Part shown: piece by piece, positions 1 to 6,475 of the stretch
How positions within the stretch are numbered: position 1 is the stretch's first letter
Layout: each line of letters begins with the position of its first letter
Source of the DNA: an uncultured Lachnospiraceae bacterium
Lineage (GTDB): Bacteria; Bacillota; Clostridia; Lachnospirales; Lachnospiraceae
Direction of reading: 5' to 3'
Length of the DNA: 7,363 bases
NCBI GenBank assembly: GCA_905193085.1
Contig: CAJJNI010000121.1
Span: forward strand, 1-7,363
The notes under the pieces: model-generated
Database searches by the model: none
The model's input: only the letters and a program-made list of their open reading frames with translations
What the model was told of the DNA's origin: nothing
Position numbers and translations under genes: made by a program

Positions 1-1140
1 ATTTGTGACAAAAAGATAAGAACCCGCATTGCTTTAGAGCACGGTGCAGATTTGGTTATTGAGCTTCCTGTTATTTTTTCAACTGGAAGTGCACAGATAT
101 TTGCACTTGGAGCAATAAATATTTTAAATTATCTTAATTGTGTTGATTATCTTGTATACGGCACAGAACAGATAGAAGACTATACAGTTTTTAAGAAGCT
201 TGTATCTTTATTATATAATGAGCCTGACGATTTTAAGGTCTCACTTAAAGCTAATATAAGCAACGGTCTGTCATATCCTGCCGCAATCGAAAAGGCAGCT
301 CTTTCATGTATGGATATTTTTGAAAATACTGCTGATTTTAAAAATCTGTTTCTTCCTAATAATATGCTTGCAACAGAATATGAAAAACAACTTTTAAAAC
401 TAAACTCTGCCATTGTCAGTAAACCACTCTACAGAATAGGAAACGGTTTTTCAGACACAGGACTTGACAGTGAATTTGTATCTGCAACAGCACTAAGAAA
501 ACATTTAAAAGAAAATAAATTATATAATCTTGAAAATTATATGCCAGAATCAGCAGCCTGTATGATGAATGATTATTTCAGCCGGTATTGTCCGGTATTT
601 GAAGATGATTTTTCATATATGCTTTATTCTGCGATTTTAAGTAATTTTTCTGATTCAGCTAAAAAACCGCTTCCTTATAACTATACTGATTATAATGCTG
701 ATAATTTTTTCATTGACTGCAATGATTCATTAAATAACAAAATCAAAAAGAACATTGATGAATTTTATTCTTTTTCACAATTTACATCACTGTTAAAGTC
801 AAAAGATTTTACTTATAACAGAATCAGCCGCAGCCTTTGCCATATTATGCTTAATCTTAGAAATGACAGCCTTACGCTTGTAAAAAATACCAACGACTGT
901 TTTTATGCAAGAATTTTAGGTTTTAACAAAAAAGCAGCCCCGCTTCTGAAAGAAATCAAAAGCAATTCCCAGATTCCAATCATAAGCAAGACTGCTGATG
1001 CATCAGAAATATTATCTCCCGATGCACTTAAAATTTTTAACCAGACCATAGATGCAGCCAATCTGTATCATGGTATATGCAGAATCAAATCCAACCGAAA
1101 AACTTATAACGAATATCAGTTCTCTCCTGTAATTATCTGA
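1..1140 (+). CDS. tmcAL: tRNA(Met) cytidine acetate ligase TmcAL, 5'-truncated by window edge
   Basis: The open frame begins at base 1 with no start codon in view, giving 379 residues to the TGA at 1138-1140. Known members are about 400-415 residues, so roughly the first 40-50 are missing, including the nucleotide-binding HxGH region. Visible family signatures are an RTRIALEHGAD-LVIELP stretch (residues 7-23 of the fragment), GLSYPAAIEKA, LPNNMLATEY (118-127), SATALRK (161-167), a YARILGFNKKAAPLLKEIK stretch and a C-terminal DAANLY. In Bacillus the enzyme (formerly YlbM, DUF795) uses ATP and acetate to form N4-acetylcytidine at the wobble base of elongator tRNA-Met in the cytoplasm. A TTG at base 52 lies inside the conserved core and is not the start. 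The gene converges on the UPF0210 gene with no spacer. Family assignment is firm; the exact function is by homology. Confidence 0.93.
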   Translation: MCDKKIRTRIALEHGADLVIELPVIFSTGSAQIFALGAINILNYLNCVDYLVYGTEQIEDYTVFKKLVSLLYNEPDDFKVSLKANISNGLSYPAAIEKAALSCMDIFENTADFKNLFLPNNMLATEYEKQLLKLNSAIVSKPLYRIGNGFSDTGLDSEFVSATALRKHLKENKLYNLENYMPESAACMMNDYFSRYCPVFEDDFSYMLYSAILSNFSDSAKKPLPYNYTDYNADNFFIDCNDSLNNKIKKNIDEFYSFSQFTSLLKSKDFTYNRISRSLCHIMLNLRNDSLTLVKNTNDCFYARILGFNKKAAPLLKEIKSNSQIPIISKTADASEILSPDALKIFNQTIDAANLYHGICRIKSNRKTYNEYQFSPVII

Positions 1141-1143
1141 TTA
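1138..1143. other. zero-spacer convergent gene junction
   Basis: The plus-strand tmcAL stop (TGA, 1138-1140) directly abuts the minus-strand UPF0210 stop (TAA, read from 1143-1141), so no base separates the two coding regions. I found no stem-loop followed by a T-run on either strand near the junction. Transcripts of both units must therefore end inside the opposing gene, or stop by a Rho-dependent or otherwise unrecognisable signal. Confidence 0.9.
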
Positions 1144-2505
1144 GTTTTTGAAGCTGTGTATTGGAGCCGGTATTCTTCCGCCTCTGTTTACAAATGCTTC
1201 GCATGAGAATGAATTAACAGGCATAATAGGTGCATAACCTAATAATCCGCCAAACTCAACAGTTTCTCCTACACCTTTTCCTATAACAGGAATAAGGCGG
1301 ACTGCTGTTGTTTTCTGATTAACCATTCCAATTGCCATTTCATCTGCGATTACTCCGGCTATTGTCTCTTCTGAAGTATCACCAGGTATTGCTATCATAT
1401 CAAGACCTACTGAGCATACACATGTCATTGCTTCTAATTTTTCAAGAGATAAAGCACCTTCTTTTACCGCATCAATCATTCCCTGGTCTTCACTTACAGG
1501 AATAAATGCTCCGCTTAGACCGCCGACATATGATGATGCCATTACGCCGCCTTTTTTAACCTGGTCATTTAACAATGCCAGGGCAGCAGTCGTTCCCGGT
1601 GCTCCTGCTCTTTCTAAACCAATCTCTTCTAAAATTTCCGCAACACTGTCTCCTATTGCAGGTGTTGGAGCCAATGATAAATCGATAATACCAAATGGTA
1701 TGTTTAATTTTTTTGAAGCTTCTTTTGCAACAAGCTGACCTACTCTTGTTACTTTAAATGCTGTCTTTTTGATTGTTTCGCATAATTCTTCAAAGTTCTT
1801 TCCACGGACTTCTTCCAATGCTCTCTTTACAACTCCGGGACCACTGACACCGACATTTATAATCGCATCAGCCTCTGTTACACCATGAAAAGCTCCTGCC
1901 ATAAATGGATTATCATCCGGAGCATTACAAAATACAACGAGTTTTGCGCAGCCAAGAGAATCGTCTTCTTTTGTCTCAACAGCTGTCTGCTTAACAATAT
2001 GTCCCATAAGTCTTACTGCGTCCATATTGATACCGCACTTAGTTGAACCTACATTTATAGAACTGCACACTCTTTCTGTGCAGGCAAGTGCCTTTGGAAT
2101 AGAGCGGATAAGAAGCTCATCTGCTTTTGACATTCCTTTGGAAACTAACGCAGAATATCCACCAATAAAGTTTACACCAACCTCATGAGCTGCTTTGTCT
2201 AAAGTCTTTGCAATTGTAACAAAATCGTCACTTGTTTTGCATGCACTTCCTCCTACTAAAGCTATAGGAGTAATAGAAATCCTCTTATTTACTATAGGAA
2301 TACTGTACTCTCTTTCTATTTCCTGACCTGTTTTTACAAGGTCTTTTGCTACAGTAATAATTTTGTTGTAAATTCTTTTGTTTAACTCGTCTAAATCATC
2401 ACAAGCACAATCAAGCAGATTGATACCAAGAGTAATTGTTCTTACATCAAGATTTTCCTGCTCAATCATTTTGTTAGTCTCATTAACTTCAAATATATTT
2501 ATCAT
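1141..2505 (-). CDS. PFL family protein, UPF0210 (DUF711)
   Basis: A 454-residue protein, the normal full length for UPF0210. The family adopts a pyruvate-formate-lyase-like barrel, but no reaction has been established that I know of. Conserved stretches are LDVRTITLGINLLDC (19-33), SGPGVV (221-226), GAPGTTAALALLNDQ (301-315), VGGLSGAFIPVSEDQGM (327-343), VCSVGLDMIAIPGDT (363-377) and the diagnostic C-terminal NRGGRIPAPIHSFKN (440-454). Several cysteines sit in conserved-looking positions (C33, C35, C362, C364). No signal peptide or membrane segment is seen, so it is probably cytosolic. The ATG has an AGGAG site 7 bases upstream (2513-2517). It follows the ACT-domain gene by 23 bases; this ACT-UPF0210 gene pair recurs in other bacteria such as pneumococcus, suggesting that the small protein regulates or partners this one. 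It is the last gene of the minus-strand operon. Confidence 0.95.
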   Translation of the reverse strand: MINIFEVNETNKMIEQENLDVRTITLGINLLDCACDDLDELNKRIYNKIITVAKDLVKTGQEIEREYSIPIVNKRISITPIALVGGSACKTSDDFVTIAKTLDKAAHEVGVNFIGGYSALVSKGMSKADELLIRSIPKALACTERVCSSINVGSTKCGINMDAVRLMGHIVKQTAVETKEDDSLGCAKLVVFCNAPDDNPFMAGAFHGVTEADAIINVGVSGPGVVKRALEEVRGKNFEELCETIKKTAFKVTRVGQLVAKEASKKLNIPFGIIDLSLAPTPAIGDSVAEILEEIGLERAGAPGTTAALALLNDQVKKGGVMASSYVGGLSGAFIPVSEDQGMIDAVKEGALSLEKLEAMTCVCSVGLDMIAIPGDTSEETIAGVIADEMAIGMVNQKTTAVRLIPVIGKGVGETVEFGGLLGYAPIMPVNSFSCEAFVNRGGRIPAPIHSFKN

Positions 2506-2528
2506 GACGCTTCTCCTATTTTATTTTG

Positions 2529-2801
2529 TTATATTCTGTGCATTTTGTTAAAAATATCTTCATGCTGGCATTTGATTTTTACTCCGATACCTTCTCCAAT
2601 CTGCTCTAATTCAGTACAAACTTCATCAAAAGGTTTTTCTGATTTATTCATGTCTACAATCATCATCATGTTAAAATATTCCTGAACTATTGTCTGTGAA
2701 ATATCAAGAATATTCATATTGTTTTCTGCAAGATAATTACATACTTTTGCAATAATTCCGATTGTGTCTTTTCCTACAACTGTAATAATAGTTTTTTTCA
2801 T
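2529..2801 (-). CDS. ACT domain-containing protein, UPF0237
   Basis: A 90-residue protein made of essentially one ACT domain. Residues 1-12 form a first strand with the VGKD turn, followed by a helix (about 13-28) and the NNMNILDISQTIVQEYF strands, matching the UPF0237 consensus. ACT domains usually bind small ligands, often amino acids, and dimerise; GcvR-like regulators have related folds. No catalytic or DNA-binding segment is attached, so a ligand-sensing partner role is likely but inferred. The ATG has a strong AAGGAG site 7 bases upstream (2809-2814). It lies 28 bases after walJ and 23 bases before the UPF0210 gene, its usual neighbour, so the two probably act together. Ligand and partner are unknown. 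Confidence 0.94.
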   Translation of the reverse strand: MKKTIITVVGKDTIGIIAKVCNYLAENNMNILDISQTIVQEYFNMMMIVDMNKSEKPFDEVCTELEQIGEGIGVKIKCQHEDIFNKMHRI

Positions 2802-2829
2802 GGGTATTCTCCTTTATATTAAATATATT

Positions 2830-3627
2830 TTATACATTTATCAGTTCAGAAACCGAATCACGGTTTGCAACAAATAATTTAAAATCAGATGATTTATAAG
2901 AACTATCTGACAAATCAACCTCTGTTCTTACTGTCTCATATGCCAGTTGTTCAAAATTGTTATCGCGGCTTAAGTGTCCCAACATTACTGTCTTTAAGTT
3001 TTCGTCAAGAAGCTCACTTAAAAATCTTCCGGAAGCTTCATTTGACAGATGACCTTCATCACTTAATATTCTTTTTTTTAATTTGTAAGGATACTTTCCT
3101 GCCATAAGCATATGAACATCATGATTTGCTTCTAACAAAAGCGCATTTACACCTCTTAGATGAGATAATATGTAATCATCATATTTACCACAGTCGGTCA
3201 GTATTCCAACAGATTTATCTTCATCATAAAATCTGTAGCCAACCGGATCCGCGGCTTCATGATAAATTGAAAAAGCTTCTATCCCGATATTTTTTATTTT
3301 AAACTTACTGTCAGGTTTAACCTCAGCAAAAAGTGTTTCATCTATTTCTTTTATGGAAGGTGTATTCAAAATCTGAATTATAGTATCTTTCGTGGCATAT
3401 ACAGGAATATGATACTGCCTTGACATAACTCCAAGCCCGCTTATATGGTCACTGTGTTCATGAGTTATCAAAATAGCATCTAGTTTAGAAGCTAAAACAC
3501 CTATAGCTTTCAGTCCCTCTTCTATTTTTTTCTTGCTTATTCCTGCATCAACTAAAAGATTAGCCTTATCATTGCCAACAAATATTGCATTGCCACTGCT
3601 TCCACTGGCTATACTGCAAAATTTCAT
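2830..3627 (-). CDS. walJ: MBL-fold metallo-hydrolase, WalJ/YycJ family
   Basis: A 265-residue protein, the usual size for WalJ (YycJ/VicX). The N-terminal SIASGSSGNAIFV and LLVDAGIS segments are typical. The metal-binding HxHxDH motif is HEHSDH at 56-61, with further likely ligands at H123 (IYHEA), D145 (LTDCG) and H217 (LGHLSRDNN), plus EANHD (166-170) and GHLSNEASG (192-200). It should be a soluble two-metal hydrolase. In Bacillus-type genomes walJ is usually in the walRK envelope-control operon, and a B. anthracis homologue has been linked to mismatch repair as an exonuclease (from memory). Here no walRK genes are in view; it follows the FtsA-like gene by 4 bases in a polA-coaE operon. 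The fold is certain; the WalJ subfamily is likely, and a generic MBL phosphodiesterase or nuclease is the alternative. Confidence 0.88.
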   Translation of the reverse strand: MKFCSIASGSSGNAIFVGNDKANLLVDAGISKKKIEEGLKAIGVLASKLDAILITHEHSDHISGLGVMSRQYHIPVYATKDTIIQILNTPSIKEIDETLFAEVKPDSKFKIKNIGIEAFSIYHEAADPVGYRFYDEDKSVGILTDCGKYDDYILSHLRGVNALLLEANHDVHMLMAGKYPYKLKKRILSDEGHLSNEASGRFLSELLDENLKTVMLGHLSRDNNFEQLAYETVRTEVDLSDSSYKSSDFKLFVANRDSVSELINV

Positions 3628-3631
3628 CAGT

Positions 3632-5896
3632 CTATTCCTCCCAGTAGATTTCTATTTTATCATATGGTTTGAGAGGCTGCATAAATCCTGAAGTATTTTG
3701 TCCGTTTAATTTGGTAACAAGACTTTTTCCTTTTACAACAGATAAATTAAAATCTATAAAATCAAACACATCAACAAACTTATAATCTGGCTTACCGCTT
3801 AATATAACAGGTTTTTCATTTACAAAAACTTTTATCGACATATTAATGGCAGAATTACTGTCTTTCTCAGCGCTGACAGTATCCTCTGCTTTGCCACCCG
3901 GTTTTTCATTTGAAGTATTTTGTGTCGAATTATAAAAGGTACTGCCTGATATATCACCGGACACACTGGCTGTATGATTATAGCTGTTATTATTTTTATA
4001 ACTGCCCTGGCTATATGCGTTATTGCCGGTTGAATCATTATAGTCATTATCCAATTCATGACTTTCAGATAAAGTTTCAGATTCGTATTCATGCTTTGTC
4101 TGCCCATCAAAAATCCAGTCTACATTAAAATTATCATAAATCTTATCTTCCGGATTAGCCGGCTTGTTATTTACATTTACAATCGTGCCATGTGGAAGAA
4201 TTATGTCCATAAATTCCAAAAGCTGGCTTAAAGTATAATAATTGAGTACAGTTATATTATCATTTTCTTTAATATCATAATATCCTGATACAAGTTCTCC
4301 GTTAGCCTGTACAAACACCGGACACTTAACAGCTTTTTCATTTACAAATATTGTAAGTGTATTTTCAAACTCAGGAAGTCCGCTTACTGACAGTCTGGCT
4401 TCTTCTCCGGCAGTTGACGGTGTAATAATTATTTTATCATTTGATGATATCGGAGTGTTCATGTCCACAGTTTCTCCATTGAGTGTTATAACTGCGGCTT
4501 CGCCAATCTGTCCTCTAATCATTCTTGCCTGCTCATTTACAGTAAAGTTAAGCTCTTTTCCCCTCTTCGGGAATAATCCGTCATTAGGGAAACCTGCCTG
4601 CATAGCTGCTTCTACAACCGTAAGATGATTACTGTTATAAAGCTTCATTCTTTCACCATTAAAATGAACAAAAATGAAATTGTTTTTCTTATCATAGTAA
4701 TTTAGACAAATTCCTATTGGAGTAACAAGCAGTGAATCTTTTTTGATGTCCTCCTGGAAAAATCTTACATTGCCCATTACTTCTTCTCCACGAAGAGCAA
4801 CTCTTTCAGGAAGGAGTCCAAGTTTAGATGCTACTTTATCTGTAAATCCGGGTATCTTTCCGCCACCACCTACTACAAATATAGCACTTACTGCTTTGTC
4901 CCCGTTTAATTCAAGCATTTTTCCTGCAACTTCATCAGCTATTTTTTCCAAAGCAGGTTCGAGAAGTTCGCAGACCTCATCAGCACTGACTTCATGAGGT
5001 ATCCCGATTATATCCTCATAATGAATCTTAATTTCAGGGTCGTCCGGGCGTTCCTTTCTTGCATTATAACAGTCAAGCACAGATGTCTTTATGTGCTCTG
5101 CCATATCAAAATCTACAAGATACTGCTTAGAAATTATCTCTGTTAATTCGTCTCCTGCCATTGGAATCATACCATAGGCTACGATACTGCCATCTTTTGT
5201 AATACAGATATCTGATGTTCCGGCACCGACATCTATAAGTCCGATATTTAACATTCTGAATTTTTCAGGAATAGCGACATTGATTGCGGCAATAGGCTCC
5301 AATGTCAGATTTGCCACTTCAAGTCCCGCTATTTCTACGGCAGCATATAATCCGTCAACTACATCATCAGGAAGAAATGTTGCTATAATGTCTTCAGACA
5401 CCCTGCTTGCTTTATGTCCTTCCAGATTTCCCATAACATAGCCATTAAGATAGTATCTTATTACTGAATACCCTACACAGTAAAAATGTATGTCTGAATC
5501 TTTGCTTTCCTGTAATTCTTCCTGCGCTTTCTCAATCCCCATCAAATCAAGCGCATATATTTTTTCCTGGTCAACTACAGTCTCTTCGCCATATTCAATT
5601 TCTACAGTTGTAGTTATTGTTCTGAGCACACGACCGGCAGCAGCTATGCATACTTCTGTCAACGGTCTGTCTATCATCTGTTCAAGTTCTTCTTTGACCT
5701 GCTTTATTGTAGCACCGACTTTTATTATATCATGTATTTGTCCATCTATCATGGCGCGTGTTTCATGTGCTTTACTACACTGTGCTACAGCATTGAATGT
5801 ATCTCCATCAAGAAAACCTACCGTTCCTACAATGTTTCTTGTGCCTATATCTAATCCGAATACAAGCTGCTGCGGCAATGAATATTGTCCAGTCAC
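3632..5896 (-). CDS. FtsA-like actin-fold ATPase with long beta-grasp-like C-terminal tail
   Basis: A 754-residue protein. Residues 11-395 resemble FtsA/PilM actin-like ATPases: phosphate-1 motif FGLDIGTRNIVG (13-24), an FtsA-type inserted region (about 90-180), phosphate-2 motif LIDVGAGTSDI (220-230) and adenosine motif IFVVGGGGKIPGF (339-351). Canonical FtsA has about 420 residues and ends in an amphipathic membrane helix. Here the chain continues for about 350 residues with three diverged segments of beta-grasp (ubiquitin/ThiS-like) appearance (about 405-495, 512-598, 686-754), the last two separated by an Asn/Ser-rich linker. No transmembrane helix is seen. The start is GTG, chosen because AGGGAGG lies 7 bases upstream and it overlaps the coaE stop. 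The gene is not beside ftsZ in this window. ATP binding is well supported; a role in division or envelope assembly is inferred. Annotations as FtsA or as an FtsA-domain protein are both plausible, but I would not call it ftsA. Confidence 0.87.
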   Translation of the reverse strand: MTGQYSLPQQLVFGLDIGTRNIVGTVGFLDGDTFNAVAQCSKAHETRAMIDGQIHDIIKVGATIKQVKEELEQMIDRPLTEVCIAAAGRVLRTITTTVEIEYGEETVVDQEKIYALDLMGIEKAQEELQESKDSDIHFYCVGYSVIRYYLNGYVMGNLEGHKASRVSEDIIATFLPDDVVDGLYAAVEIAGLEVANLTLEPIAAINVAIPEKFRMLNIGLIDVGAGTSDICITKDGSIVAYGMIPMAGDELTEIISKQYLVDFDMAEHIKTSVLDCYNARKERPDDPEIKIHYEDIIGIPHEVSADEVCELLEPALEKIADEVAGKMLELNGDKAVSAIFVVGGGGKIPGFTDKVASKLGLLPERVALRGEEVMGNVRFFQEDIKKDSLLVTPIGICLNYYDKKNNFIFVHFNGERMKLYNSNHLTVVEAAMQAGFPNDGLFPKRGKELNFTVNEQARMIRGQIGEAAVITLNGETVDMNTPISSNDKIIITPSTAGEEARLSVSGLPEFENTLTIFVNEKAVKCPVFVQANGELVSGYYDIKENDNITVLNYYTLSQLLEFMDIILPHGTIVNVNNKPANPEDKIYDNFNVDWIFDGQTKHEYESETLSESHELDNDYNDSTGNNAYSQGSYKNNNSYNHTASVSGDISGSTFYNSTQNTSNEKPGGKAEDTVSAEKDSNSAINMSIKVFVNEKPVILSGKPDYKFVDVFDFIDFNLSVVKGKSLVTKLNGQNTSGFMQPLKPYDKIEIYWEE
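3637..3642 (-). promoter_or_regulatory. walJ ribosome binding site inside the upstream gene
   Basis: GGGAGG on the minus strand, 9 bases before the walJ ATG, is formed by the Trp-Glu-Glu codons that end the FtsA-like protein. Ribosomes finishing the upstream gene would pass over or reinitiate at this site, so translational coupling is likely. Confidence 0.85.
3842..4108 (-). other. Asn/Ser/Tyr-rich low-complexity linker in the FtsA-like protein
   Basis: Residues 597-685 are rich in Asn, Ser, Thr, Tyr, Glu and Asp with almost no bulky aliphatic residues (for example NNAYSQGSYKNNNSYN, 625-640). This is the signature of a flexible linker tethering the last beta-grasp-like segment. Such stretches usually vary quickly in length between relatives. 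Confidence 0.8.
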
Positions 5897-6474
5897 GCTA
5901 ATTCCTCCCTAATCTGTGCATATGTTTTACATAAATCATCGTTATTATCTATAATACAGTCACATAAATTCTTAAATTCATCTTCCCGGCACTGGCTCTT
6001 CATCATATCTGAAATCTTTTCATCAGAATACCCACGGCTCTCTTTAAGTCTTTGTCTGCGGACAGTTTCTGTCGTATATACATACCATGTTTTATCACAC
6101 AGTCTGTCAATGTGCGATTCAAACAAAAGTGCTGATTCGACAAATAAATAACCCGGTTTATCTTTATTATCAACTATAATCTGCCTTATTGCATCAACAA
6201 CAGCCGGGTGGACTATACTGTTAAGAACTTCTAATTTATGACTGTCACTAAAAACAATTGTTCCTAATTTTTTCCTATCTATTATACCATCTTTGTCAAG
6301 TATTTCTCTACCAAAGTATGACACAATTTCATTATAACACAAATTTCCTTTCTGTTCCAGTTCATGCGCCAGTTTATCTGTTTCAACTATAACTGCTTTG
6401 TATTCTTCTTTTAAGAACTGCAGAACTGCCGATTTTCCGCAGCCTACACCACCTGTTATCCCTATTACTGTCAT
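5893..6474 (-). CDS. coaE: dephospho-CoA kinase
   Basis: A 193-residue protein, the normal length for CoaE, which phosphorylates the 3'-hydroxyl of the ribose of dephospho-CoA with ATP in the last step of coenzyme A synthesis in the cytoplasm. The Walker A P-loop GGVGCGKS is at 8-15, D33 lies in the usual acidic position (ETD, 31-33), HP is at 89-90, and the LLFE motif is at 116-119, preceded by Ala where many homologues have Pro. The LID-like RQRLKESRGYS is at 140-150, and CIIDNND (173-179) corresponds to the usual VI-x-N-x near the C-terminus. The ATG lies one base after the polA stop, and the coaE TGA overlaps the GTG of the FtsA-like gene. A polA-coaE order is common in Gram-positive bacteria. 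Identification is secure. Confidence 0.97.
   Translation of the reverse strand: MTVIGITGGVGCGKSAVLQFLKEEYKAVIVETDKLAHELEQKGNLCYNEIVSYFGREILDKDGIIDRKKLGTIVFSDSHKLEVLNSIVHPAVVDAIRQIIVDNKDKPGYLFVESALLFESHIDRLCDKTWYVYTTETVRRQRLKESRGYSDEKISDMMKSQCREDEFKNLCDCIIDNNDDLCKTYAQIREELA
5902..5910 (-). promoter_or_regulatory. ribosome binding site that sets the GTG start of the FtsA-like gene
   Basis: AGGGAGGAA, formed by the Arg-Glu-Glu codons near the coaE C-terminus. Its AGGGAGG core ends 7 bases before the GTG at 5896-5894, and the GTGA overlap joins start and stop. This spacing supports GTG over any downstream ATG and indicates translational coupling to coaE. Confidence 0.88.
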
Positions 6475-6475
6475 A

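Larger units (their letters stand above)
3635..4684 (-). other. C-terminal tail with three beta-grasp-like segments
   Basis: Residues 405-754 of the FtsA-like protein contain three diverged segments. Each opens with an N-x-strand (FNGE 412-415; FVNEKAV 517-523; FVNEKPV 691-697), has a hydrophobic middle (TVVEAAMQAGF; LSQLLEFMDI; FVDVFDFIDF), a second strand (TLNGETV 471-477; VNVNNKP 573-579; TKLNGQ 728-733) and in two of three a closing DKI-x-I (487-491; 746-750). This pattern is like ThiS/MoaD/TGS-type beta-grasp domains. The first segment may be two partial units. Domain identity is inferred from pattern only. Confidence 0.55.

Noticed and set aside
2063..2083. Perfect 7-bp inverted repeat with 7-base loop (CTGCACA/TGTGCAG)
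   Set aside because: It lies inside the UPF0210 coding region, in codons for residues around 141-147, and no T-run follows. It is most likely chance within conserved protein sequence.
2802..2829. AT-rich gap before the ACT gene with TATA-like hexamers, a possible internal promoter
   Set aside because: No convincing -35 box at 16-18 bases spacing was found. AT-rich spacers produce such -10-like matches by chance.
3910..4128. 72-residue Tyr/His-rich open frame on the plus strand
   Set aside because: Its composition simply mirrors the low-complexity linker of the minus-strand gene; it is a shadow frame.
3632..5896. Calling the 754-residue protein canonical FtsA or PilM
   Set aside because: The length, the tail architecture, the lack of a C-terminal membrane helix and the absence of ftsZ or pilus genes in view argue against either specific name.
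5490..5912. 140-residue open frame on the plus strand opposite the FtsA-like gene
   Set aside because: It is antisense to conserved FtsA-like coding sequence. The protein is Ser/Thr/Cys-rich without recognisable domains, and no credible start context was seen.
5885..6151. 88-residue plus-strand open frame opposite coaE
   Set aside because: It overlaps the whole 3' half of a secure coaE gene and shows no family features.
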